Of a DNA stretch of 45,896 nucleotides, positions 33,001 to 40,944 are shown piece by piece. Within the stretch, counting starts at the first letter, position 1. The number at the start of each line of letters is the position of its first letter. The notes under the pieces were generated by a model. It worked only from the letters and a program-made list of their open reading frames with translations, did not search any database and was not told the DNA's origin. The position numbers and the translations under genes are program-made. The stretch comes from Paracraurococcus ruber (GTDB lineage Bacteria > Pseudomonadota > Alphaproteobacteria > Acetobacterales > Acetobacteraceae): positions 1 through 45,896 of the forward strand of contig NZ_SMOA01000024.1 in assembly GCF_004353985.1 (NCBI RefSeq), given 5' to 3'.

Positions 33001-33905
33001 TGCTGCCGATCATCGACGCGCACCACCATCTCTGGGACCTCGGCGCGAACCGGCATCCCTGGCTGCAGGAGGACCCGCCGCCTGCCTTCCGCTACGGCGA
33101 CACGCGGCCGCTGCGGCGGAACTACCTGCCGGCAGACTACCGGCGCGACGCCGAAGGCCAGAACGTCGTCGGCACGGTCTACATGGAGGCCGAGCACGAC
33201 CCCACCGACCCGCTGCGCGAGACGCGCTGGGTGCATCGCATCGCCGCTTCGCATGGCCTGCCGCAGGCCATGGCCGGCGCCGCCTTCCTCGACCGCTCCG
33301 ATGCCGCCGCCGTCATCCGCGCCCAGGCCGCCATGCCGCTGGTGCGCAGCCTGCGGCACAAGCCGAAGGGCGTGGCGCGGCCGCAGGACTACGATCCGGC
33401 GCATCGCATCCCCGGATCCCTGCGCTGCCCCGCCTGGCGCGCCGGCTACCGCCACCTGGCCGATAGCGGGTTGCATTTCGAGTTGCAGACGCCCTGGTGG
33501 CACCTGCCGGATGCGCTGGAATTGGCGCGGGACTTCCCCGGCACGCTGGTGGTGCTGAACCATCTCGGCCTGCCGGCCGACCGCAGCGCGGCGGGACTCG
33601 CCGGCTGGCGGGACGCCATGGCGCGGCTGGCCGAGGCGCCGAACATCCGCGTGAAGCTCTCCGGCATCGGCGTGCCCGGGCAAGCCTGGACGCCCGATTC
33701 GCAGGCGCCGGTGGTGCTGGAGGCGGTGCGGCTGTTCGGCGCCGAACGCTGCATGGTCGCCAGCAATTTCCCGGTGGATGGGCTCGTCGCCGGCTTCGGC
33801 ACCATCATGGGTGGGATGCGCGCCATCCTCGCTGCGCTGCCGGAGGCTGCGCAGCGCCGCATCCTGGCCGGCACCGCGACGGAGACCTACCGGATCAGCC
33901 TGTAG
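33000..33905 (+). CDS. amidohydrolase family 2 protein (COG3618), second copy type
   Basis: A 301-residue TIM-barrel hydrolase, of the same family as the gene at 12785 but clearly diverged. The N-terminus is IIDAHHHLWDL (HxH), with LVVLNHLGLP (His) in the middle and CMVASNFPVDGL near the C-terminus. It shares one base with the cyclase-family stop. Members open sugar lactones or pyrone-dicarboxylate. With the Rieske oxygenase and cyclase upstream it may complete a ring-opening route. Confidence 0.9.
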   Translation: MLPIIDAHHHLWDLGANRHPWLQEDPPPAFRYGDTRPLRRNYLPADYRRDAEGQNVVGTVYMEAEHDPTDPLRETRWVHRIAASHGLPQAMAGAAFLDRSDAAAVIRAQAAMPLVRSLRHKPKGVARPQDYDPAHRIPGSLRCPAWRAGYRHLADSGLHFELQTPWWHLPDALELARDFPGTLVVLNHLGLPADRSAAGLAGWRDAMARLAEAPNIRVKLSGIGVPGQAWTPDSQAPVVLEAVRLFGAERCMVASNFPVDGLVAGFGTIMGGMRAILAALPEAAQRRILAGTATETYRISL

Positions 33906-33922
33906 GCCTATGCCAGGTCGGT

Positions 33923-33944
33923 GCGCGGCGCGCCTCCGCCGCGC
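33923..33944. terminator. hairpin between convergent amidohydrolase and dioxygenase genes
   Basis: GCGCGGCG and CGCCGCGC form a perfect 8-bp stem around CGCCTC, 17 bases after the amidohydrolase stop. No T-tract. Confidence 0.55.
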
Positions 33945-33971
33945 GGGCAGGGGCCGGCGGCGACGCCGCCT

Positions 33972-34808
33972 TCAGCCCGCCACCACCCAGGGCATGGCAT
34001 CGCGCGCCGCGGCGACCGGCACGTCGCCCTCGATCCGCAGCGTCTCGAAGCCGCCGGCGCCGAAGGCGGTGTGCAGCATGCTGCGGTTGTCCCAGACCAG
34101 CACATCGCCGGCGCGCCAGGCATGCCGCCAGGTCACGGCCTCGGCCGTCGCGGCGGCCGCAGCCTGGTCCAGCAGGCGCCGGCTTTCCGCCGCCGGCAGG
34201 TTCAGGATGCGGGTGGCGAAGCCCGGGCTGGCATAGAGCGCCGCCTCGCCGGTCAGCGGATGTCGGCGGACCAGCGGATGCTCCGCGCGCGCGGCACGGT
34301 CGAGCGGCGAGGCATGCTCGGCCCGCAGCGCCTCCAGCCTGGCGCGGGCGGTGTCCGGCAGCAGCGCCAGGGCGCGGCGCTGATCGGCGAACAGGATCTC
34401 GCCGCCATTCGCCTCGGCCCGCACCAGGCAGGCCAGCGCCGGCTCGGCGGCGAAGCTGCGGTCGGCATGCCAGAAGGGTCCGGGCGCGCTGCCGGGGGGC
34501 GGCGCGTCCGGCACGGGCCCGATGGACAGCGGCAGGGCGGGCGCCGCCTGGTGCAGACCCTGGTCGAGCAGCGGCGCCTCCAGCGCCGCCAGGCCGCGCG
34601 CCAGCCCGGCGGGCAGCCCGGCCTGGCGGCGCAGCAGCAGCACGCCGTGCTCCAGCAGGGCGTCGTGGAGCACTTCCAGCAGGGGCAGGGGGACCGGGCC
34701 GCACAGGTCGAGCCCGGTGACCTCCGCGCCGAAGGCCGGGTGCAGCGGATGGAGGGCGATGCCGCCGGCGAGCGCGGCGGGCAGGGTACGGGGGGAGGTG
34801 ATGCTCAT
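33972..34808 (-). CDS. TauD/TfdA-family Fe(II)/2-oxoglutarate dioxygenase, second copy type
   Basis: A 278-residue oxygenase. Metal ligands His114 and Asp116 (GPFWHADRSF) and His246 (WDNRSMLHTAFG), and the 2-oxoglutarate Arg258 (ETLRIEG), are all present. It is shorter and Ala/Leu-richer than the gene at 16188 and shares little with it outside the motifs, so it is not a recent duplicate. ATG 34808 has GGAG 9 bases upstream; the extension to 34841 has no ribosome-binding site. An A+T-rich stretch upstream of the start may carry its promoter. Confidence 0.9.
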   Translation of the reverse strand: MSITSPRTLPAALAGGIALHPLHPAFGAEVTGLDLCGPVPLPLLEVLHDALLEHGVLLLRRQAGLPAGLARGLAALEAPLLDQGLHQAAPALPLSIGPVPDAPPPGSAPGPFWHADRSFAAEPALACLVRAEANGGEILFADQRRALALLPDTARARLEALRAEHASPLDRAARAEHPLVRRHPLTGEAALYASPGFATRILNLPAAESRRLLDQAAAAATAEAVTWRHAWRAGDVLVWDNRSMLHTAFGAGGFETLRIEGDVPVAAARDAMPWVVAG

Positions 34809-35112
34809 GGCCAGCCACTCCGGTCGGTCCGGGACGGGCAAGGCGCGGCGCCGCGCCTTGTTCCACGCCGTTGCCTGGAGGATGGCTCATAAAATCCGAA
34901 GATCAAGTGTAAATTTCTGAAAGTACGATCCACCAGGGCTATTATGTGCCCATGGCGGGTGCCTGCCCAAGTGCAAATACAGCGAATGAAGGGCGTGAAT
35001 TAACCCTTCGGGCCCGGCGCGGATCGCCGCCGGCCCCGTGGCGGCATGGCCACGCGCTTGCGTCGGACCGGCCACGCGCCGACGCTGCCCGGAAGGCTGG
35101 AGGAGACCGCGA
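34809..35112. other. divergent intergenic region with an A+T-rich island
   Basis: About 34880-35005 is much richer in A and T than anything else in the window (for example CATAAAATCC, GTGTAAATTTCTG, GAATTAACCC). It lies between the divergent dioxygenase and small-protein genes and has no supportable ORF. Best explained as a two-way promoter or regulator-binding region. Confidence 0.55.
34917..34945 (+). promoter_or_regulatory. candidate sigma-70-type promoter for the small conserved protein
   Basis: CTGAAA (34917-34922, four of six matches to TTGACA) and TATTAT (34940-34945, five of six matches to TATAAT) are 17 bases apart. It is in the A+T-rich island and reads toward ATG 35113, leaving a leader of about 160 bases. 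Confidence 0.4.
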
Positions 35113-35406
35113 ATGACCGCCGAGGAGTTCCGGCTTGCCGCCCGCGCCGGACCCACCCCGCCGGAGGGGCTGGCCGGCCCGCTGGCGGCGCTGTGGTGGG
35201 ACGCAAGGGGCGATTGGGACCGCGCCCATGGCGCCGCCCAGGCCGGGGAGGATGCCGCCAGCGCCTGGGTGCATGCCTATCTGCACCGCCGCGAAGGCGA
35301 CCTGGCGAATGCCGATTACTGGTACCGCCGCGCCGGCCGCCGCCGCCCGGCCGACCCGCTGGAGGCGGAATGGGCGGCGATCGCCGTCGCCCTGCTGGCC
35401 GCCTGA
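35113..35406 (+). CDS. small conserved protein of unknown function
   Basis: A 97-residue protein with a WWDARGDWDRAHGAAQ segment and then WVHAYLHRREGDLANADYWYRRAGR, which looks like one or two TPR-like helical hairpins. I recognise this as a recurring small hypothetical protein in alphaproteobacteria but know no function. ATG 35113 follows GGAGGAGA; the open frame extends upstream to 35038 without a good ribosome-binding site. It ends in a hairpin-bounded convergent gap with the glycosyltransferase gene. Confidence 0.75.
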   Translation: MTAEEFRLAARAGPTPPEGLAGPLAALWWDARGDWDRAHGAAQAGEDAASAWVHAYLHRREGDLANADYWYRRAGRRRPADPLEAEWAAIAVALLAA

Positions 35407-35466
35407 ACGCCGCGGGAGGCGCCCCGCCCGTCCGGTCCGGCTCTGTCGCGGCAGACAGCGATCTCA

Positions 35467-35486
35467 GGCCGGCCCGTCGGCCGGCC
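35467..35486. terminator. hairpin between convergent small-protein and glycosyltransferase genes
   Basis: GGCCGGCC-CGTC-GGCCGGCC is a perfect 8-bp stem with a 4-base loop, 3 bases from the glycosyltransferase stop codon. No T-tract. Confidence 0.55.
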
Positions 35487-35489
35487 GGT

Positions 35490-36629
35490 TCAGCGTCCCG
35501 GCGGCCCGGGCGGCGCCGCCTCGCCGATCGCCCTGGCGTCGATGTCGAGCGCGGGGATGATGGGCGTGCCGTCGCGCCGGATCAGCGCCCGCAGCGCCCG
35601 GCCGGGCAGGCTGCGCTTCTTCTGCTCCCCCGCCAGCGCCATGCGAGTGAAGCCCTGCGCATAGGCCAACCGCCAGCGCAGCGGCAGCAGCCTTGTGCTG
35701 TCGCGCGGCAGCAGGCCGGTGACGGCGGTCAGCGCCTCCACCACCAGCCGTCGCGGCAATTCCCGCCACACGCTCTCCGGCGAACCCATCATGCGGCGCG
35801 TCGCCACGGTGGAGGCGCCCTGCCAGTACAGTCGGTTCAGCAGCCAGTCCGGGTTCAGCCGGCGGCCCTGGATCTGGTGCATCACCACCACGCGGCTGTC
35901 GTACCAGGCGGAATAGCCGCGGTCCTGCAGCGCCCAGCCGACCTGCACATCCTCGTCCGACAGCAGCAGGCCGCGCACCCGGCCCAGGCCGTCGGCGAAG
36001 CCCCCCATGTCCAGCAGCGGCTTTCGCTGCACGATCATGTTCACGCCATAGGGTTCCAACTTCGCCGGCACCGCCGGCGTGCGGTATTCCCCGCGGCCTT
36101 CCCATTCGATGATGGACAGCACGCCGCGCAGGGAAGCCGGCCACCATTCGGGCAGCGGTGCTTCCCACAGCGGCAGGACCCGGCCGCCCAACACGCCGGG
36201 CCAGGGGTCGAGCTCGGCGATCACCGCCTGGATCTGCTCGACCCAGTCGGGCATCGCCATCGCGTCGTCGTCGATATAGGCGACGAAATCGCCGGTTGCG
36301 TGCTCGGCGCCCAGGTTGCGGGCAGCGCTGGCGCCGGGCTGGTCCAGCCGCATCAGCCGCGCATTCGGCATCTCCGCCACCATGGCGCGCAGCAAATCGT
36401 GCGTTTCCGGCTGGCCGCAGCTATCGACGACGATGATGTCGAAAGTCTCAATCCCGACAGTTTGCGCCCGCAGGCTGTCGAGGCAGCTGCGGACGTAATG
36501 CGGGCGGTCATGCGTGGCGAGGCAAACCGTAACCTTTGGTACGCGGCGACCGCGAGGCCCCGGGCGTTCTTCTGCGACGGTCAGGTCTCGTGGCTGGATC
36601 ATCGGCCAGCCTAGCGCTTCATGACCCAT
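35490..36629 (-). CDS. family 2 glycosyltransferase (GT-A fold)
   Basis: A 379-residue enzyme that transfers a sugar from a nucleotide donor. The nucleotide-binding start is VTVCLATHDRPHYVRSCLDSLRAQ; IIVVDSCG follows; the metal-binding acidic motif is AYIDDDAMAMPDW; SDEDVQVGWALQDRG supplies the ED catalytic region. No clear transmembrane segment is seen, so it is cytoplasmic or peripheral. Starts at 36629 (MGHEALGW) and 36602 (MIQPRDL) are both possible; neither has a strong ribosome-binding site. It is divergent from the decaprenyl-phosphoryl-arabinose cluster and may belong to the same surface glycan pathway, but its donor is probably a nucleotide sugar rather than the lipid-linked arabinose. 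Confidence 0.85.
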   Translation of the reverse strand: MGHEALGWPMIQPRDLTVAEERPGPRGRRVPKVTVCLATHDRPHYVRSCLDSLRAQTVGIETFDIIVVDSCGQPETHDLLRAMVAEMPNARLMRLDQPGASAARNLGAEHATGDFVAYIDDDAMAMPDWVEQIQAVIAELDPWPGVLGGRVLPLWEAPLPEWWPASLRGVLSIIEWEGRGEYRTPAVPAKLEPYGVNMIVQRKPLLDMGGFADGLGRVRGLLLSDEDVQVGWALQDRGYSAWYDSRVVVMHQIQGRRLNPDWLLNRLYWQGASTVATRRMMGSPESVWRELPRRLVVEALTAVTGLLPRDSTRLLPLRWRLAYAQGFTRMALAGEQKKRSLPGRALRALIRRDGTPIIPALDIDARAIGEAAPPGPPGR

Positions 36630-37181
36630 ATCGTTTCTGTCACCACCCGGCTTTTCGGCGCGGACCTTAGGCAGCGCCAACCTCAGAGAGAAGGTGAAGA
36701 ACGAAGGCCATCCCTCGGCGCCTGTCACGAGTGCTTGCGGTGTGTCTTGCACATGCCGCCGTGGTGCAGGGGTCACACTTGCCCGCGAGGCTTTGCCGAC
36801 AGCGGTTGGAATCGCGCAGCACGCGCATCATGGGCGCGGGCAATTCCCTTCAGTGAGGATCTGATATCGGCGTGCGGCGACACCGGGCGCCTTCAGCGCG
36901 CATCGGCGGCCGCCGGGCCGCGCGCCGTCGCGCCTGGCATCGCGCGGGACTGTCCGACGCGGCGGCAATGCGCAGTCGCAGCAAACCTGAAACGCGCTCA
37001 GTGACGAAATTCTTCTCGCAATAGGTTCGCGCTGTGGTGTCTGGCGAATCGGCCGCGTCGATGCGCCCGCCGCTGCGCGCGCATCCCGCCGTCATGCCTG
37101 CGTGTCTCACGCCAATGGCACTACCTCCGGCGCGGTGCGGGTGGGAGTTTCCGGCCGATCCGAACCGGGACCGATAGGCTG
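36630..37181. other. 552-base divergent intergenic region
   Basis: This space separates the glycosyltransferase from the arabinose-donor cluster. Codon statistics of the short frames here are poor and their G+C is a little lower than in neighbouring genes. TGCAC-N11-GTGCA around 36751-36771 is a possible dyad. I find no convincing promoter, RNA gene or ORF. A long regulated spacer, or the remains of a lost gene, are both possible. Confidence 0.4.
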
Positions 37182-38642
37182 ATGCAGGACGTGCAAGTCG
37201 CGTCGGCGGCAGGAAGCGCGGCATCGCCGCTGCCCCTTGCCGTCGACCTCGACGGAACATTGCTGACGACGGATACGCTGCACGAAGGGCTGGTGGCCGC
37301 GCTGCTGCGCGACCCCGCGTCGGTGCCGGCATTGCTGGCGACGCTGCCGAAGGGCCGCGCCGCCTTCAAGCGCCGCGTCAGCCGGGCGGCGCCGGCCAAT
37401 GCCGCCGTGCTGCCGCTGCGCCAGGATTTCGTCGAATGGCTGGAAGCGCAGCGCGCGGACGGCCGCCGGTTGCACCTCGTCACCGCCGCCGACCAGTCGG
37501 TCGCCGATGCGGTGGCCGCGCATCTCGACATCTTCGACAGCGCCACCGGCAGCGACGGCACCCGCAACCTGAAGGGGCCGGAAAAGGCCGCCTGGCTGCG
37601 CGAGCGCTTCCCCGCGGGCTTCGCCTATGCCGGCGACAGCCGCGCCGACCTCGATGTCTTCGCCGAGGCGGACGAGATCGTGCTGGTCGCGCCGAAGCCG
37701 GATGTGGCGGCGGCCGCGCGGCGGATCCCGGATGTCGAGATCCTGGCGGAATTCCCGCGTCACGCCTCGCCGATCCGGGACTGGATCGGCGCCATGCGCA
37801 TCCACCAGTGGTCGAAGAACGCGCTGCTCTTCGTGCCGCTCATCCTCGGGCACAAGCTGGGCGACCCGTCGGCGATCCTCGATTGCGTGCTCGGCCTGCT
37901 GCTGATGGGCTTCACCGCCTCCGGCACCTATCTGCTGAACGACATCGCCGACCTGCCCAGCGACCGGCTGCACCGCAGCAAGCGCAACCGCGCCATCGCC
38001 GCCGGCCGCATCCCGCCGCTGCAGGGCCTGGCGGGGGCGATCGCGCTGATCCTCATGGGGCTGCTCGGCGGGCTCGTGCTCAGCCCCGCCTTCGCGCTCG
38101 GCCTGCTCGCCTATGTCGTGACCTCGCTGACCTATTCCGCCTATCTCAAGCGCATCCCGCTGGTCGATACGCTGACCATCGGCGGCCTGTTCACCCTGCG
38201 CCTCGCCCTCGGCGTCGAACTCGCCGGCGTGCCCTATTCGCCCTGGCTGATGGCCTTCGCCGGCTTCTTCTTCTTCTCCTGCGCCCTGGCCAAGCGGCAT
38301 GGGGAGTTGCAGGAGGCGCGGATGCCCGGCGCCGGCCTGGCCCGCCGCGGCTACGAGACGGAGGACTGGCCGCTGACGCTGGCCTTCGGCGCCGCCGCGG
38401 CGCTCGCGGCGCTGCAGATCATGATCCTCTACGTGGCGAACGAGGCGGCGCCGTCGCGGCTCTACTCGCACCCCGCCTGGCTCTATGTCGCGCCCGCCGC
38501 GCTGTCCGCCTGGCTGGTGCGCATCTGGATGCTGGCGCATCGCCGCGTCCTGCGCGACGATCCGGTGGTCTTCGCGCTGCGCGATCCCTGGAGCTGGGCG
38601 ATCGGCGCCGTCATCGCCGCCGCCATCATCGCCGCGCTCTGA
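37182..38642 (+). CDS. HAD phosphatase-UbiA prenyltransferase fusion (decaprenyl-phosphate phosphoribosyltransferase-like)
   Basis: A 486-residue two-domain protein. Residues about 18-195 are a HAD hydrolase: Asp22 and Asp24 in AVDLDGTLL, the motif-II Thr in LVTAADQ, and GDSRADLDVF as motif IV. Residues about 200-486 are a UbiA-type integral membrane prenyltransferase with eight or so hydrophobic segments. Its Asp-rich motif starts at Asn253 (NDIADLPSDRLHRSKRNR) and closely resembles the mycobacterial Rv3806c motif. Rv3806c joins PRPP to decaprenyl phosphate; the fused HAD domain could then remove the 5-phosphate, a step done by a separate enzyme in mycobacteria. DprE1- and DprE2-like genes follow at once. 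Start at ATG 37182 has only a weak ribosome-binding site. Confidence 0.88.
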   Translation: MQDVQVASAAGSAASPLPLAVDLDGTLLTTDTLHEGLVAALLRDPASVPALLATLPKGRAAFKRRVSRAAPANAAVLPLRQDFVEWLEAQRADGRRLHLVTAADQSVADAVAAHLDIFDSATGSDGTRNLKGPEKAAWLRERFPAGFAYAGDSRADLDVFAEADEIVLVAPKPDVAAAARRIPDVEILAEFPRHASPIRDWIGAMRIHQWSKNALLFVPLILGHKLGDPSAILDCVLGLLLMGFTASGTYLLNDIADLPSDRLHRSKRNRAIAAGRIPPLQGLAGAIALILMGLLGGLVLSPAFALGLLAYVVTSLTYSAYLKRIPLVDTLTIGGLFTLRLALGVELAGVPYSPWLMAFAGFFFFSCALAKRHGELQEARMPGAGLARRGYETEDWPLTLAFGAAAALAALQIMILYVANEAAPSRLYSHPAWLYVAPAALSAWLVRIWMLAHRRVLRDDPVVFALRDPWSWAIGAVIAAAIIAAL

Positions 38643-38649
38643 GGTGACC

Positions 38650-40032
38650 ATGCCGGACACGATCACCGACCCGCGCACGGCGCAGGCCGCCGCCGCCCGA
38701 CCCGCCGCGGGCTGGAAGGAAACGGCGCTGCAGGGCTGGGGCCGCAGCAGCAGCGCCCCCTGCCTGGCGGCGCGGCCGGAGCGGATGCGCGAGCTGCTCG
38801 CCGCGCTGCAGCCGCCCGAGGGCCGCACCCTGCTGCCGCATGGCGGCGGCCGCAGCTATGGCGACCAGGCGCTGAACAGCGGCGGCGCCGCCATCCTCAC
38901 CACCCGGCTCGACCGCATCCTGGCCTTCGACGAGGGCTCGGGCCTGGTGGTGGCGGAGCCGGGCGTGACCTTCGCCGACCTGCTCGAGGTCTTCCTGCCG
39001 CGCGGCTGGCTCGCCCCGACCTCCCCCGGCACCGCCTTCGCCACGTTGGGCGGCGCGGTCGCCAACGACGTCCACGGCAAGAACCACCACCGCGCCGGCA
39101 GCTTCGGCGACCATGTGCTGTGGCTGGACCTGCTGCTGCCGGATGGGCGCCTGCTGCGCATCTCGGACGAAGAGGAGGCGGCGCTGTTCCGCGCCACCAT
39201 CGGCGGGATGGGCCTGACCGGCATCGTCACCGCCATCTGCTTCCGGATGCAGCGGGTGCCGTCCAACGCGCTGCGGGTGCACAGCCGCCGCGTGCCCGAC
39301 CTGGAGGCCTTCCTGGCCGGCTTCGCCGAGGCGGCGGAGGCGACCTGGTCGGTCGGCTGGATCGATGCGCTGGCCGGTGGCCGCGCCCTCGGCCGGGGCG
39401 TGCTGGAGACGGCCGAGCCGAGCGAGTCCGGCCTGCCGCCGCCGAAGCTCAAGTCCCGGACCTTCCCGATGGATGCGCCACCCTGGCTGCTGAACCGGCT
39501 GACGGTGCGCGGCTTCAATGCGCTCTACTGGCGCCGCGCGCCGGTGGCGGGGCGGGAGCAGACGACGCATTACGGCAAATTCCTCTACCCGTTGGACGCC
39601 ATCCTGCACTGGAACCGGATGTATGGCCGCCGCGGCTTCCACCAGTTCCAATGCGTGCTGCCCTTCGGCCCGGGCGAGGCGGCGCTGCGGCAGCTGCTGG
39701 AGACCATCTCGGCCGCCGGCGAGGCCTCCTTCCTTGCGGTGCTGAAGGTCATGGGGCGGCCGGGCCGCGGCCTGCTCTCCTTCGCGCTGCCCGGCTATTC
39801 CCTCGCCCTCGACATCCCGGCGCGGCCCGGCGCGGCCGAATTGCTGGCGGCGCTGGAGCGCATCACCCGCGATGCCGGCGGGCGCATCTACCTGGCGAAG
39901 GACAGCATGCTCTCGGCCGAGGGATTCTGGAGCATGTATCCGGAGGCGCGGCGCTTCATGGAGATCCGGGCCGAGATCGACCCCGAGGGCCGCCTGTCCT
40001 CCGACATGGCGCGGAGGTTGCACCTGGCATGA
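38650..40032 (+). CDS. dprE1: decaprenylphosphoryl-beta-D-ribose 2'-oxidase-like FAD enzyme
   Basis: A 460-residue FAD-linked oxidase, nearly the same length as mycobacterial DprE1. The FAD-binding half has LLPHGGGRSYGDQALNSGG and the diagnostic VANDVHGKNHHRAGSFG (His142, Lys144). The C-terminal half ends ...RIYLAKDS...SSDMARRLHL, where Lys417 corresponds to the active-site Lys. It should oxidise the 2'-hydroxyl of decaprenyl-phosphoryl-ribose to the keto form. In the substrate pocket the segment PGYSLALDIP aligns with mycobacterial PGWNICVDFP, so Ala386 replaces the Cys bound by benzothiazinones (alignment from memory). ATG 38650 follows GAGGTGA, 7 bases after the UbiA stop; its own stop overlaps the dprE2-like start. 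Confidence 0.9.
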   Translation: MPDTITDPRTAQAAAARPAAGWKETALQGWGRSSSAPCLAARPERMRELLAALQPPEGRTLLPHGGGRSYGDQALNSGGAAILTTRLDRILAFDEGSGLVVAEPGVTFADLLEVFLPRGWLAPTSPGTAFATLGGAVANDVHGKNHHRAGSFGDHVLWLDLLLPDGRLLRISDEEEAALFRATIGGMGLTGIVTAICFRMQRVPSNALRVHSRRVPDLEAFLAGFAEAAEATWSVGWIDALAGGRALGRGVLETAEPSESGLPPPKLKSRTFPMDAPPWLLNRLTVRGFNALYWRRAPVAGREQTTHYGKFLYPLDAILHWNRMYGRRGFHQFQCVLPFGPGEAALRQLLETISAAGEASFLAVLKVMGRPGRGLLSFALPGYSLALDIPARPGAAELLAALERITRDAGGRIYLAKDSMLSAEGFWSMYPEARRFMEIRAEIDPEGRLSSDMARRLHLA

Positions 40033-40796
40033 GCGATTCGGGCATGAGCGCAACCACGAACCCCACTTGGCTGATGCTCGGCGCCTCCTCCGCCGTGGCG
40101 CGCGCCTTCGCGCGGGAAGCGGCCTCGCATGGCGCCGGCATCCTGCTGGCCGGCCGCGACATGGACGACCTGGAGCGGCAGGCGGCCGACCTGGCGATCC
40201 GGCACGGCGTGCCGGCGGCGCCGGTGCCCTTCGACGCGCGCGACCTCGGGTCGCACCGCGCCTTCGCCGAGGATTGCGCGGCGCGCGCCGGAGGTCCGCT
40301 GAACGTCTTCCTCGCCTTCGGCGTCATGCCGGACCAGGCGGAGGCGGATGCCGACCCGGACGCCGCCGCCGCCATGGTGGAGGCGAATTTCACCGGCGCC
40401 GTCACCGTGCTCGCGGCCCTGGCGCCGGTGCTGGAGGCGCAGGGGCAGGGCACCGTGGTCGCGCTCGGCTCCGTCGCCGGCGATCGCGGCCGCAAGCGCA
40501 ACTACACCTATGGCGCGACGAAGGCGGCGCTGCTGACCTACCTGCAGGGCTATGCCGCGCGGCTGTCCGGCGCCGGGGTGAAGGTGCTCTGCATCAAGGC
40601 CGGGCCGGTCGATACCGGCATGACCTGGCCGCTGCCGAAGCTGCCCTTCATGGCCAGCCCGCCTGCCTTCGCCCGCGCCGCCTGGGCCCGGGCGGCCAAG
40701 GGCGGCGGCGATGCCTACATCCCCGGGATCTGGTGGCCGGTGATGACCATCATCCGCCACATCCCGACGCGGGTCTTCAACCGCCTGAACATCTGA
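40029..40796 (+). CDS. dprE2: decaprenylphosphoryl-2-keto-beta-D-erythro-pentose reductase-like SDR
   Basis: A 255-residue short-chain dehydrogenase that should reduce the 2'-keto intermediate to give decaprenyl-phosphoryl-arabinose. The catalytic residues are Ser in VALGSVAG, Tyr and Lys in YTYGATKAAL. The C-terminus VMTIIRHIPTRVFNRLNI matches the characteristic DprE2 end (RHIPRSIFRKL in mycobacteria, from memory). The cofactor loop reads LGASSAVARAFA, where one of the usual glycines is Ala, a small deviation. The start overlaps dprE1 by 4 bases (ATGA), consistent with the two proteins acting as a pair. Confidence 0.88.
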   Translation: MSDSGMSATTNPTWLMLGASSAVARAFAREAASHGAGILLAGRDMDDLERQAADLAIRHGVPAAPVPFDARDLGSHRAFAEDCAARAGGPLNVFLAFGVMPDQAEADADPDAAAAMVEANFTGAVTVLAALAPVLEAQGQGTVVALGSVAGDRGRKRNYTYGATKAALLTYLQGYAARLSGAGVKVLCIKAGPVDTGMTWPLPKLPFMASPPAFARAAWARAAKGGGDAYIPGIWWPVMTIIRHIPTRVFNRLNI

Positions 40797-40944
40797 CGGC
40801 GGCGGCCGCCCGGCGGCCGCCCGGCGGCCTGCCGCGCGCCGCGCGCCGCGTGCCGCGGGCGGGAGGGGCATTCGGGCTGGCCGCCATCGGGTGTAGAAGG
40901 GCGGTCCCGGCGCAGCGCCGTCGCGCCGGGCAGGACCCTTGCGC

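Noticed and set aside
37116-37131. TGGCAC...GGC sequence upstream of the HAD-UbiA gene, resembling a sigma-54 promoter
   Set aside because: The GG and GC elements are 11 rather than 10 bases apart and the -12 TTGC is missing.
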